Part shown: one piece after another, positions 35,557-45,210 of the stretch
Numbering within the stretch: the first letter of the stretch is position 1
How the letters are laid out: each line of letters opens with the position of its first letter
Source: Ruminococcus gauvreauii
GTDB taxonomy: Bacteria; Bacillota; Clostridia; Lachnospirales; Lachnospiraceae
Direction of reading: 5' to 3'
Assembly (NCBI RefSeq): GCF_025151995.1
Contig: NZ_CP102290.1
Location: 124,001-188,000, forward strand
DNA length: 64,000 nt
The notes under the pieces: model-generated
What the model was told of the DNA's origin: nothing
What the model saw: only the letters and a program-made list of their open reading frames with translations
Databases searched by the model: none
Program-made: the position numbers and the translations under genes

Positions 35557-37062
35557 ATGCAGTTCTACGAAAAACTTATATTTATTATGAATCTTACCCA
35601 AACGTCAAACCAGGAGCTCGCCCGGGCAATCCATGCAGACCCCGCTACCATAAGCCGTCTGCGCACCGGAAAAAGAGGGATACCGCGCAATCCGGAACCG
35701 CTGCGCAGCATGGCGCTGTTTTTCGCAGGGCGCTGCGTCACGGAATATCAGAGACGCGCCCTGTCTGAGATGGCGGGAGTCAAACGAATCATCACAGCCA
35801 AACGCGACCAGTTATCAGAATTTCTTTTTTACTGGCTCTGCGGTGATGCAGATGGGGTCGACCGCTTTATGCGTACCTTTGAATCTTTAAAAATAGAAGG
35901 GAATCCGCCCGAGCCCGACATGGCCCCCCACATGATCAGCACCAAAGGAAATTATATCTATTATGGAAACGAGGGGAAACGCGCAGCCATGAGGGCTGCA
36001 TACCAGCACCTGCTTACCCGGCAGATGCCGGTCACTCTTTGTGTCGTCGCAGATGAAACGGATGACTGGCTGATGGAGGATTATGACTTTACCGCCAGCA
36101 TGCAGTCCGGACTGCTGGCCCGCCTGCGTCAGGGGCTCCAGATCCTCCATATCATACCATCCATCTATTCAGGTGATCAGATACTGGAATCCCTGTCCCG
36201 ATGGATTCCCCTCTACATGACCGGTCAGGTAAAAGCGTACTTCTATCCCCATATCCGTGACCGCCTTCACCGGCATACCTGCATCGTGGCGCCCGGTCAA
36301 ATCGCACTGACATCACACTCCATGGCAGGCCAATCCTCCAGCTATGCTACTTTACTTACCACAGACACGAGGCTGATCCAGGCCATTGAAACAGAATTTC
36401 AGGATTACCTGTCCATGTGCCGCCCTATGCTGAATATCTATTCTGAGCCGCGGAGACTCCTTCAGTGCTTCATGAACTTCCTCTCGCCCTGCGGCTTCCG
36501 CATTCAGAAGCTGCTCTCCTTGTCCGCGGTCACCGCGCCGCTCGAGCTGATCGTCGAATCCATTGAGCGCAGGGAGGATCCTGAGATGAAAAAGCTGGGC
36601 GAAATCTACCTTCAGGAGATGAAAAAACTGGAACAGAATCAGGACCAGTATGACATGATCGACATCGTCCATCTCTCCAGCGCAGAGCAGGTACGCACCG
36701 GCACCGTGCCCATCATTTCCTCTTACGGGATTGCCGAAACACTCTACTATACGCCGGAGACCTATGCCCTGCACCTGAAGAAGATTCTGCACATCCTGGA
36801 GACGCATGAGAACTATCACTTCGTCCCTCTGGAGGGGCCCGTTGAAGAGGAAAGCGCCCTCATGGTAAAGGAAAATCACAGGGCGCTTCTGGTGCATACC
36901 TCCGAACCTTTTACCGTCTTTGAGATCTCTCAGCCTGAGATTGTCGCACTTTACCGAGAGCACCTGCTTCGAATTGCAGAAAGACAGGGCTACACCGGCA
37001 TACACCGCTCGAAGATCAAGTCGAAAATACGGGAACTGATACGGGAACTTCAGGAAAACTGA
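35557..37062 (+). CDS. HTH regulator with large unassigned sensor region
   Basis: 501 residues. The N-terminal ~60 residues form an XRE-like HTH (SNQELARAIHADPATISRLRTGKRGIPRNP). The remaining ~440 residues are not recognised; a segment with YFYPHIRDRLHRHTCIVAPGQIALTSHSM and a long helical stretch near EMKKLGEIYLQEMKKL are notable. No transmembrane segment. ATG 35557 is six bases from GGGAGGTGG. It is the only plus-strand gene in the island, lies between two signalling operons, and is preceded by dyads that recur at another island promoter; it may regulate the island. This is inference. Confidence 0.75.
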   Translation: MQFYEKLIFIMNLTQTSNQELARAIHADPATISRLRTGKRGIPRNPEPLRSMALFFAGRCVTEYQRRALSEMAGVKRIITAKRDQLSEFLFYWLCGDADGVDRFMRTFESLKIEGNPPEPDMAPHMISTKGNYIYYGNEGKRAAMRAAYQHLLTRQMPVTLCVVADETDDWLMEDYDFTASMQSGLLARLRQGLQILHIIPSIYSGDQILESLSRWIPLYMTGQVKAYFYPHIRDRLHRHTCIVAPGQIALTSHSMAGQSSSYATLLTTDTRLIQAIETEFQDYLSMCRPMLNIYSEPRRLLQCFMNFLSPCGFRIQKLLSLSAVTAPLELIVESIERREDPEMKKLGEIYLQEMKKLEQNQDQYDMIDIVHLSSAEQVRTGTVPIISSYGIAETLYYTPETYALHLKKILHILETHENYHFVPLEGPVEEESALMVKENHRALLVHTSEPFTVFEISQPEIVALYREHLLRIAERQGYTGIHRSKIKSKIRELIRELQEN

Positions 37063-37116
37063 TACACAGCTTTATCTTAAATCATCCAAAGATTAAGCCG
37101 GGCTGCCGGGCAAGTA

Positions 37117-38883
37117 TCATGAGTCTGGCTCCCGGAACGAATCTACTGATTTTTCACATAGATGATGCACGAACTCTCCTTCCGGCATGGGACGGCCGTA
37201 CAGATATCCCTGTGCGTGACGACAGCCCATCTTCTTTAAAAAAGCCGCCTGCGCTTCGGTCTCCACGCCCTCCGCAATCACCTGCAGCCGCAGTGAATCG
37301 GCCAGATTGATGACAAACTCCATAACCTTCTGCTGACGCAGATCGTGCTCAGCCTGATTGAGAAATTTCAAGTCCAGCTTCATCACATCAATGGGCAGTT
37401 CTGACAGCGTGTTGAGGGAAGAATATCCACTTCCAAAATCATCCATCTCAATAATAAATCCTTTCTGTTTCAGGCATTTTATTACTCTGAGCAGCTGTTC
37501 GGAATCCCTGGCGCAGGCCGTCTCTGTAATCTCAAGATGGAGTTCTTCCGGGTCCAGGTCAAATTCACCGATTAGGCCGGATAAGATTTCCGGAAGATTC
37601 TCATGATAAAAATCTGTCCGAGACACATTTACGGACAGCGGAAACACCTGCAGCCCCATATCTTTCCAGTTGCGAAGCATCTCGCAGCATTTTCTCCAGA
37701 CATACAGATCCAGGGAATAAATAAATCCGTTTTTCTCAAATACCGGAATGAAATCTGCCGGTGTAATGAAACCAAATTCCGGGTGCATCCAGCGTACCAG
37801 TGCCTCCGCACCCGTCAGTCTGCCTGTCCCGACTTCCACCTTGGGCTGCAGATAAACGTAGAAGTCTCCACTGTTCAGAGACTCAACCATCGTGTTGATT
37901 ATTTTTTGCTCCAGCATCATCTTTTCATGCATCGTGTCGTTAAACATGGTACATTCGAGGTTATAGTTTCCCTTCACACTCTCAGCCGCCATCAATGCAC
38001 GGTCGCACATTCTGGCAATGGAAAGCTCCTTATTGTCCACCTGGTATATTCCGATCTTCGCCTGCAGACGCATGGGCAGAGGATAACTCTCCATAAAATT
38101 TCCGATATTTTGGTCTAACAGCTGCAGAATGGAATCACTGCACGGCAGAAGTGCAAAATACGTGTCTGCCCTTGCCCTGGTGATAAGCGCCAGATCGTCA
38201 GTCTTAAACCCCAAAAGACATATGCCCAGGTCCATCAACAGCCGGTCTCCGGTCTTTGTTCCGAAAACGTCATTTACAATTTTAAACTGTTCGATATCCA
38301 CTGCTATAATATAAAATTTGTCACCTGCATGTTGTTCTAACACAGCTTGTGCCCTGGAGTAGAAAGCCTTTTCCGTCAGCAGACCGGTGAGTGTGTCTTG
38401 TTCCAGCGCCTCAATGGTGTACTTTGCCTCTCTCACTTCATCCAGCAGATTCTGCAGACGCACATTTGATTTGGCAAGCGTCCGCTGATAATTGATGAGC
38501 TGGCTGTTGAGTTTTTGTATCTCATAATATCCCGCACCATATGGCTCCTGTCCAATCACTTCAGGAACATGCGCTGCGGAAAGGACAAGCTCCACCAGCT
38601 GTGGAAGCTGGGTAAACGACCGGATATCATATATAAGGACAAGCATGTTGTTATCCAATGATACGGCTGTCAGAAAAATATCTCTCTTTTCATCCCCGGA
38701 TCCCCTCAGACGGACAGACGCTCCATGACTTAAATCCTTTGCAAACAGCTCATCCATCTTGGCTGTATCAGGAAAAAAATCTCTGATATTTTGACCCTCC
38801 ATCGCCGGCCAAAGAGCTGTATTGCGAATGACTCGTTCGACCCGCCCGTGACAGTCGCATAAAGCTGCATAGCCAATCATCAT
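37117..38883 (-). CDS. Degenerate GGDEF plus EAL phosphodiesterase
   Basis: 588 residues. N-terminal PAS-like region (about 1-125), a coiled stretch, GGDEF domain with RADTYF in place of GGDEF (inactive cyclase, may bind GTP), and an EAL domain with EALVRW, NVSRTDF, LEITET, MDDFGSGYSSL, MKLDLKF and AEGVET, so likely an active cyclic-di-GMP phosphodiesterase. ATG 38883 overlaps the stop of the B12-binding gene (ATGA) after GGGAG; the open frame upstream was rejected. The tight coupling suggests the cobalamin protein and this enzyme act together. Confidence 0.9.
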   Translation of the reverse strand: MMIGYAALCDCHGRVERVIRNTALWPAMEGQNIRDFFPDTAKMDELFAKDLSHGASVRLRGSGDEKRDIFLTAVSLDNNMLVLIYDIRSFTQLPQLVELVLSAAHVPEVIGQEPYGAGYYEIQKLNSQLINYQRTLAKSNVRLQNLLDEVREAKYTIEALEQDTLTGLLTEKAFYSRAQAVLEQHAGDKFYIIAVDIEQFKIVNDVFGTKTGDRLLMDLGICLLGFKTDDLALITRARADTYFALLPCSDSILQLLDQNIGNFMESYPLPMRLQAKIGIYQVDNKELSIARMCDRALMAAESVKGNYNLECTMFNDTMHEKMMLEQKIINTMVESLNSGDFYVYLQPKVEVGTGRLTGAEALVRWMHPEFGFITPADFIPVFEKNGFIYSLDLYVWRKCCEMLRNWKDMGLQVFPLSVNVSRTDFYHENLPEILSGLIGEFDLDPEELHLEITETACARDSEQLLRVIKCLKQKGFIIEMDDFGSGYSSLNTLSELPIDVMKLDLKFLNQAEHDLRQQKVMEFVINLADSLRLQVIAEGVETEAQAAFLKKMGCRHAQGYLYGRPMPEGEFVHHLCEKSVDSFREPDS

Positions 38884-39941
38884 TCTCTCTCCCATTCCTT
38901 CTCCGCCCATCTGATCAGTTCTCTTGCATCCCGGGTGTACACATCGATGTTCCAGTCTTTCCAAATGTCTGTGCCGGAAAAAGCATTTCCGCCGACAGCA
39001 ATCCGGACTTTCGGGTACAGTTCACGCAGCCTGACAGTTTCCTCCCTGCACAGCGGGAGATGCTGGGGCATCGTAACCGAAAGCACAACCAGATCAGGCT
39101 GGTGCTCCGCGACGGCAGACTCCAGCGCTTCTACGGGTACGGCCGCTCCCAGATAGACGCTGTCCCATCCATTATATTCAAAGACGTCCGCCACAGTGCG
39201 TGCTCCCAGCTCATGCAGCTCACTGCCCACACAGGCGACAAGGACCAGATGTCCTTTGCGTTTCTGCCCGAACACGACCGGGTAGAGCTGAGCCAGTGCC
39301 ATCTGGGTAATCGAGGTGCTGTAATGCTCCATATCTACAGAAATGATATGCCGGTGCCACATATCGCCGATTCTCGTCATGGTTTCGGCGACAATATCGA
39401 CATAGATATCATTCAGTGGAATGCCGTCCTTCACATATTGTGTTATCAGGCTCATGGCTCCTTTGGTATCGGACTGCAGAAGGCAGTCCAGATACTGCGA
39501 GATTTCCTTTTCGTATTTCCCTCCGCCCACAGCGGCGGGAGTACTGCTCTCACATTCCTCTGCAGTGGCCTGAATGGCGCAGTCCAGGAGCCGGTGAAGC
39601 CTCGGACGCCGGTCATCAGAAACCGTCTTCACCATACAGGTTCTGATCAGTTCATAATGCTCCAGCATGATATCCCTGATCTGCTCCTTCGTGCAGTAGG
39701 TCATCAGCGGACAGAGCAGCTGGAAGAGCCACCGCGCATATTTCGCAAATATGCCATCGTCACCGAGCTTCAACGCCGTGCAGAGAAAATCGACATTGTA
39801 CCGGACATCCTGATACATCTTTGTCCGGGCGCGTTCATCCAGATCATCCCGCAGGCGCTGATTGTTCTCTAATTGACGGGTATATATCTCAGCCGTCAAT
39901 TCATTAAATTCCGGATTCTGTTCCATCATCAGTAAACTCAT
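38880..39941 (-). CDS. Cobalamin-binding protein with B12-photoreceptor-like signature
   Basis: 353 residues. Unassigned N-terminus (about 1-140), a four-helix cap (about 145-225), and a Rossmann B12-binding domain (about 230-353). The lower-ligand motif is ELHELG (Glu241-x-His243-x-x-Gly246; Glu replaces the usual Asp). The cap has Trp195-His196 followed by Glu205-His206, i.e. W-x9-EH with His directly after Trp. In CarH/LitR photoreceptors the same residues flank adenosylcobalamin and supply the light-state His ligand; Trp to lower His is 48 residues here against about 46 in Thermus CarH as I recall it. No MerR HTH is attached, and an EAL gene overlaps it. Alternatives: an MtaC-like corrinoid protein or a cobalamin/redox sensor. 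Confidence 0.85.
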   Translation of the reverse strand: MSLLMMEQNPEFNELTAEIYTRQLENNQRLRDDLDERARTKMYQDVRYNVDFLCTALKLGDDGIFAKYARWLFQLLCPLMTYCTKEQIRDIMLEHYELIRTCMVKTVSDDRRPRLHRLLDCAIQATAEECESSTPAAVGGGKYEKEISQYLDCLLQSDTKGAMSLITQYVKDGIPLNDIYVDIVAETMTRIGDMWHRHIISVDMEHYSTSITQMALAQLYPVVFGQKRKGHLVLVACVGSELHELGARTVADVFEYNGWDSVYLGAAVPVEALESAVAEHQPDLVVLSVTMPQHLPLCREETVRLRELYPKVRIAVGGNAFSGTDIWKDWNIDVYTRDARELIRWAEKEWERE

Positions 39942-39956
39942 CTGTGATCATTCTCC

Positions 39957-41768
39957 TTAACATATCAGTATCGTTTTGCAGAAAGAAAAGTTGTTCTTCC
40001 CGCCTCGCTTGGCATCGTACATCGCCTTGTCAGATTTCCTGAGCAGTTCTTCATAATCGGTACCGTCATCGGGATAACGCGCAATTCCTATACTGGCAGA
40101 TATAAGAATCCCCTCCCTCTCCGACAGGAAAGCTAATCCATCCAGTATATTTTTTGCCTTTTCAGCTGCAAGCCTCTTACTCCCCGTTCCAGGCATGTAA
40201 ACCGTAAATTCGTCACCGCCGACCCTGCCGATCAGATCAGTCTCCCGGAACGTATCTCTCAGCACCTCAGAAAATCTGCAGATCATCTCATCGCCTGCGG
40301 CATGCCCGTACGTGTCATTCACCGCTTTAAAGTTGTCGATATCGATCATAAAAAAGAAACCTGCAGTTTTCCTGTCAAGCAGCATGGTTACATATTCTTT
40401 CAGCGCAGTCCTGTTCATCAGTCCGGTCATACTGTCTCTGATATTCTCCTCCATAAGCTTTAGTTCCCTCAGCTTTCGCTCGTGTATGTCAAAGATCTTT
40501 CCCGCATAAGAGACATCTTTTTTGTTCATGGAAACCGGCAGCATCTGGCAGTCAGACCAGATCCATCGGCCGTCCTTTCCCAGAAGGCGCAGCTCGAACG
40601 CTGCCGCCCGCGGGCTGCGGATAAACTCCACAAATGTTTCCAGGTCATCGGGATGAACATTGTTAAAATGATGGTCCCTGCATTTTGTGATAACCAGATT
40701 ATCGAGTGCATAGACACAATTGTCCCCAGGCGTTAACACCATCTGATCCCTGCCGGGATCATATTCAAGCAGAAGCACATCAAAGACTGTCGCCAGGGAA
40801 GCAGTCTTTTTTTGCTGAAAAGCGATACTGCTGTTTTTCGTATAGATGTTTTTCAGCATAATACAAACCATGCCGATCAATACCATACTGATGATAAGAC
40901 ATAGGATGACCGTGTGCAAAAGCAATTTATCAGAGATCTGCTGCATACTGCCTTTCGATGCAAACTGAACCAGGTTCCAGTGGTGGACAAAAAGAGGGCT
41001 GCTTGTCACAAAATATCCGCCGGCAGACTCGGTGACTGTGTATTTCTCCTGCATGCCCTGCTTCAGTTTCGTGTTCTCCTGATGAGTTGGTGAAAACTCT
41101 GCCTCGAGAAAATCAAACAGGCTGCTTCCTGTCAGGTCCAGGCTGCCATAGCTGAAAAGAACTGTTCCGTCCGAGTCAACGATGAACTGATTATCCGGCA
41201 GCGGCAGCATCGACAGGCTTTCCGTCTGCACCAGTTCGGATGCGGGAATCGTGCAGCGGATAGTTCCGATCGCCTCGCCGTTTCTCAGTACGGGCTCTGC
41301 AATGCCAAAGTAGTAATCGGACAGGCGGTGCGAATATATAATTTCAGTATATACCCTCTGTCCATTCATCAGCGCTTTGTAGGTGTCTTCCGCCTCATCC
41401 GGAACCTCTGGCCGGCTGAGATTTTGACGCAGATCGTCCATAGAAACATATACAGCTTTATTGATAAGTGTCTCCTTTTCACTGATATGCACCAGATAAT
41501 TGTCCAGCCATTCATCTTCCGGATCCAGATCAGATGCAATGACCATTTCAGATACGGCTGACAGACGTCCCTCCAGCTGCGCGATATCTGTCTGAATCTT
41601 CTGAGACTGCAGCATCGCACTCTTGGTCTGTGTCTCTTTCTCCATTAATTCAAACTGCCGGTTTTGGGAGCTGCCGTAGATATAAAACGTGACGGACACA
41701 ACTATGAGCACTGCAGCTGCACACATAAATATCATGAAATATTCTCTGGAGGTATATTTACGTCTCAT
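39957..41768 (-). CDS. Transmembrane sensor diguanylate cyclase with PAS domain
   Basis: 603 residues. Transmembrane helix (about 10-30), an extracytoplasmic sensor region of about 260 residues (Cache-like; YSHRLSDYYFGIAEPVL), a second helix (about 290-312), a PAS domain, then a GGDEF domain with canonical GGDEF and an RETD I-site five residues before it. It should make cyclic-di-GMP in response to an external signal. The start at 41768 follows a G-rich site; an ATG two codons earlier is the alternative. It overlaps the kinase gene upstream by 11 bases and lies 15 bases from the B12 gene. Confidence 0.9.
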   Translation of the reverse strand: MRRKYTSREYFMIFMCAAAVLIVVSVTFYIYGSSQNRQFELMEKETQTKSAMLQSQKIQTDIAQLEGRLSAVSEMVIASDLDPEDEWLDNYLVHISEKETLINKAVYVSMDDLRQNLSRPEVPDEAEDTYKALMNGQRVYTEIIYSHRLSDYYFGIAEPVLRNGEAIGTIRCTIPASELVQTESLSMLPLPDNQFIVDSDGTVLFSYGSLDLTGSSLFDFLEAEFSPTHQENTKLKQGMQEKYTVTESAGGYFVTSSPLFVHHWNLVQFASKGSMQQISDKLLLHTVILCLIISMVLIGMVCIMLKNIYTKNSSIAFQQKKTASLATVFDVLLLEYDPGRDQMVLTPGDNCVYALDNLVITKCRDHHFNNVHPDDLETFVEFIRSPRAAAFELRLLGKDGRWIWSDCQMLPVSMNKKDVSYAGKIFDIHERKLRELKLMEENIRDSMTGLMNRTALKEYVTMLLDRKTAGFFFMIDIDNFKAVNDTYGHAAGDEMICRFSEVLRDTFRETDLIGRVGGDEFTVYMPGTGSKRLAAEKAKNILDGLAFLSEREGILISASIGIARYPDDGTDYEELLRKSDKAMYDAKRGGKNNFSFCKTILIC

Positions 41769-44700
41769 ATTCATCCCCCCCTGGCAGCAGTCCAGCCAAA
41801 ACCTCAAACAATCTGCCGACATCAACCGGCTTGCTGATATGACCATTCATCCCTGCCGCCCTGCTCTTTTTCCTGTCGCTGTCAAACGCATTCGCAGTCA
41901 TTGCAATAATTGGGACTTTTGAGGCGTCCGAACGTCCGAGTCTGCGGATATGCCGGGCAGCAGTCAGACCATCCATCACCGGCATCATGATATCCATGAG
42001 TATCGCAGAATAATAGCCGTCCGGTGATCTGCCGAATGTCTCCAATGCACACAGGCCGTTCTCTGCGGTATCCACCGTAAATCCTCTGTTCTCCAGTATC
42101 GCCACGGCCACCTCGGTGTTGATGGCATTGTCTTCCGCCAGCAGGATCCTCAGGCCGGTAAAGTCGTCACATACGCTGTCATCCTGCGCCCTGATGCGTG
42201 GGACTGGTTCATCCGCTATATCCATCGGCACAGTCACAGTGAACTCACTGCCCCTCCCCTTTTCTGATCGCACGGAAATGTCACCGTCCATCATGTCTAT
42301 GATACTTTTAGAAATCGCCAGTCCCAGTCCGGTCCCCCCGTACATGGCGGTAGTACCGGTAGATTCCTGGCTGAAGGGCTCGAAAATGCGGGGAATAAAA
42401 GATTCACTCATCCCCACCCCCGTATCGGCAACCACAAAGCACAATGTCACCCCGGTATCCGTTCTTTTATCTTCTTTCACACGCAGGAGTACCCTGCCGC
42501 CCCTGCCGGTAAACTTAATGGCATTGTTCACGATATTCAGAAGCACCTGCTTAAGCTTCATTGCATCTCCAATGTAATAATCGGAGAGGAAGCCATCCAC
42601 AGTACATTCAAAATCAACTCCTGCAGCATCCGCCTGACTGCAGCAGAGGTCATTAAATTCCTGCAGGAACTCCGCAGCGGAAATGGTTTCTTTTTTCAGA
42701 ATCAGTTTTCCGTTCTCAATGCGGCTCATATCCAGTATGTCGTTAATCAGTGCCAGCATAAACTGTGATGAAACCTTAATCCTGGAAATGCACTCTGCAA
42801 CCTGCTCATCGTTGCCGATACACTGGGCTGCTATGCCACTCATGCCGATGATCGCATTCATCGGAGTACGTATCTCATGGCTCATGCGGGACAAAAATTC
42901 CGATTTGGCCGCATTGGCCTTTTTTGCCGCCGACAGCGCCGCCGACAATTCCATCTTCTGCTGCCGTTCTTTTTGCACCACCTCGGTCACATCGCTGCGT
43001 GCAATACATACCCGGCCAAGTTCTTTCTCTATGTAAAATATTTCATGGCGTCTTAACCGTGAGCGTTCCTGCCCCGTGCGCTCCTCCAGGATGAAGGTAT
43101 AGGAAGGTGCGCGTTCCAGCTGCGCTGTCATATAATCATAATCCAGTTTACGGATATATTCCTGCCTGGTTACCTGATCCGCAAAGGATTCCGAAATCGC
43201 ACGCACTTCTTTCTGAAACTCACCTCTGGGAGCAATTTTTGTAACCGCTTCTTCTTTAAACGAAAGTACGCGGTATGAATCCTCGTATATATTCACATCC
43301 GTAAGCAATTCGTAGTCTAATCGGGCTATTTTTTGCAGCAGAATCTCCTGCAGCTTTTGCTCGGTTACATCCGTCGTATATAAAAAAATGATGACATCCC
43401 CATTTTCCGGATTCAGGCAGGAGCGGAATTTCGTGCTGCTCCAAAAGAAGCTTTCCATCATGCTCTTTCGAAGAAAAACAAATTCGTAGTCAGTTTTTCC
43501 GGCCGCATAATCCGCCAGCACCTTCTCCCGCGCCATGGTCCGGAAAATCTCTTCGCCCGCCGCAGGATCCACAGCGGAATCTGCCAGGTTGAGAATGATC
43601 TGATCATATGTATCCCCCACATGGGCGAGCGCTGCCTTTGTGGTGGACAGATACTTTTCGACCCGGTTCTGTGTAACATTTATTGTCCCCTGGATACTGC
43701 CTTCTTTGGAGGAAAGCCGGGCAAAGTTAGTCAATTCCTGTTTATATAACTCCTGATTGCGAGCCTGCATCAGTTTCTCTTCCGTAATATCCACAAAAAC
43801 ACAAAAGAACTGCGCGTTTTCCGATTCCTGAAACAGCTGGGCTTTAATGGATATCCACTTGATTGTTCCGTCTTTACATACCAGCCTGTTCTCATTATGT
43901 ATCGTGTTACCGTTTATGAGCTGTCTCTTGATTTTGTCTGACATTACAGCCAGATCATCGGGATAGATGACTGCTGACATCTTATTCCCCAGCGCCGCGA
44001 ATTCTTCCCTGGTGTAACCCAGAAAGTCAAACAGTCCGTCGTTGGCATCGATCACTGAAAAATCCGGGTCGAACCGGCAGCGGAACACGGCTCCGGGAAT
44101 ATTATTGTAAAGATGAAGCAGCTCATTCCTCAGTTTTTTCTGCTCTGTTATGTCGATACAAACAGATAACACTGCCGGACGCCCGTCCTCTGCGATGACT
44201 TTTCGCCCTGCACCGTGAAACCATAAATAAGTGCCGTCCTTCTTTTTCAGCCGGTATTCCACTGCATAGGTTTCCAGCTTCTCCAGCAGTTCATTCGTAT
44301 CACGTATCAGTTTGCGGTCCCCCGGGTGTATACAATTTGTCAGCATGCCTCCGACATCGGAGATAAATTCCTGTTCCGAGTCATAACCCAACGTGTTCAG
44401 CATCTGCCGGTTCACAAAATAGAGTGGCAAACCCTGCGCGATATAACAGCCCATCATGCCGCCCGGAACCGATTCATCTAAGAGTTCCTGCCTCCTTCTG
44501 GCAATGTTCTCTATCACCAGGGTCTGAGGATAGTGTTCGCTCCCCCGCTGATGGGCGCTGGGTTCTGCAAAGTGCAGTCCGCATATTTTCCATGTTCCGC
44601 TGCCGTCTTGCAGCAAAGAAAAAAACGCCCGCAGCCTCCAGAGATACTGCTCGTTTTTCAGAGTCATATTCATTGATAAATTACACACCTGCTCTGTGAC

Positions 44701-44934
44701 TTTCTGCTCATTGAGGTCCTGCAGGCTGCAGATGAACGGCTGCGCGAGTTCTGAGATATCCTTACTGATATACTCGGTCATTTCTGCTTTGCCGCGGGCC
44801 GACTCCCCTTCGCCAGTGCCAACAAAATTGATATGATCATGGAGAAATACAACTGTCGCCTGTAAATCGCATTTTTCAAACCACGCCTGACAAAACGCCA
44901 GTGCAGTATCTTTCGGTGTTTTCATATGATTCAT
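41758..44934 (-). CDS. SnoaL-PAS hybrid sensor histidine kinase, one receiver
   Basis: 1058 residues. SnoaL-like domain to about 130, EHYPQTLV linker, PAS domains, the NVTQNRVE region, HisKA with MSHEIRTPMN (His686), HATPase (NIVNNAIKFT, DTGVGM, GTGLGLAIS), and one receiver with Asp981 (LMDIMMP). It lacks the extra receiver found in the 29131 and 45211 kinases. Start 44934 has GGAGG eight bases upstream. First gene of a four-gene overlapping operon with the transmembrane cyclase, B12 protein and EAL protein. Confidence 0.93.
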   Translation of the reverse strand: MNHMKTPKDTALAFCQAWFEKCDLQATVVFLHDHINFVGTGEGESARGKAEMTEYISKDISELAQPFICSLQDLNEQKVTEQVCNLSMNMTLKNEQYLWRLRAFFSLLQDGSGTWKICGLHFAEPSAHQRGSEHYPQTLVIENIARRRQELLDESVPGGMMGCYIAQGLPLYFVNRQMLNTLGYDSEQEFISDVGGMLTNCIHPGDRKLIRDTNELLEKLETYAVEYRLKKKDGTYLWFHGAGRKVIAEDGRPAVLSVCIDITEQKKLRNELLHLYNNIPGAVFRCRFDPDFSVIDANDGLFDFLGYTREEFAALGNKMSAVIYPDDLAVMSDKIKRQLINGNTIHNENRLVCKDGTIKWISIKAQLFQESENAQFFCVFVDITEEKLMQARNQELYKQELTNFARLSSKEGSIQGTINVTQNRVEKYLSTTKAALAHVGDTYDQIILNLADSAVDPAAGEEIFRTMAREKVLADYAAGKTDYEFVFLRKSMMESFFWSSTKFRSCLNPENGDVIIFLYTTDVTEQKLQEILLQKIARLDYELLTDVNIYEDSYRVLSFKEEAVTKIAPRGEFQKEVRAISESFADQVTRQEYIRKLDYDYMTAQLERAPSYTFILEERTGQERSRLRRHEIFYIEKELGRVCIARSDVTEVVQKERQQKMELSAALSAAKKANAAKSEFLSRMSHEIRTPMNAIIGMSGIAAQCIGNDEQVAECISRIKVSSQFMLALINDILDMSRIENGKLILKKETISAAEFLQEFNDLCCSQADAAGVDFECTVDGFLSDYYIGDAMKLKQVLLNIVNNAIKFTGRGGRVLLRVKEDKRTDTGVTLCFVVADTGVGMSESFIPRIFEPFSQESTGTTAMYGGTGLGLAISKSIIDMMDGDISVRSEKGRGSEFTVTVPMDIADEPVPRIRAQDDSVCDDFTGLRILLAEDNAINTEVAVAILENRGFTVDTAENGLCALETFGRSPDGYYSAILMDIMMPVMDGLTAARHIRRLGRSDASKVPIIAMTANAFDSDRKKSRAAGMNGHISKPVDVGRLFEVLAGLLPGGDEYET

Positions 44935-44973
44935 ATTTATTTCCTCCTGGCAGCGTGATTTCATACGGAATGG

Positions 44974-45007
44974 CAATATGAATGACGCTTAATTGTCATT
45001 CATATTG
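44974..45007. promoter_or_regulatory. 13-bp perfect inverted repeat before the kinase operon
   Basis: CAATATGAATGAC (44974-44986), eight bases, GTCATTCATATTG (44995-45007). The inner AATGAC-N8-GTCATT matches the arrangement at 35495-35514. It lies just upstream of the 44934 ribosome site. Confidence 0.65.
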
Positions 45008-45069
45008 CTGTTTTTTAAGTTGTATACTTTTCTTTATAGAATACATGATTCAGCAGGGAATTACAAGGC

Positions 45070-45125
45070 TTTGATACGATTCGTTCCTTCACAAATTGTC
45101 AATATCATTGACACTTCGTATCAAA
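45070..45125. promoter_or_regulatory. Overlapping dyads in the same control region
   Basis: TTTGATACGA (45070-45079) and TCGTATCAAA (45116-45125) form a perfect 10-bp inverted repeat. Within it lies TGTCAAT-ATC-ATTGACA (45097-45113). A regulator or hairpin function is likely, but which one is unknown. Confidence 0.5.
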
Positions 45126-45173
45126 ATAAAACGCTTATGCCGGGCAGTGATCCTGCGTTATAGTGAATTATAA

Positions 45174-45200
45174 AAAGCCGGTCAGTAACCTGCCGGCTTT
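45174..45200 (-). terminator. Terminator of the 45211 kinase gene
   Basis: AAAGCCGG (45174-45181) and CCGGCTTT (45193-45200) pair; on the minus strand the stem is followed by a T-run and AT-rich sequence. Confidence 0.8.
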
Positions 45201-45210
45201 GCATTCATTC

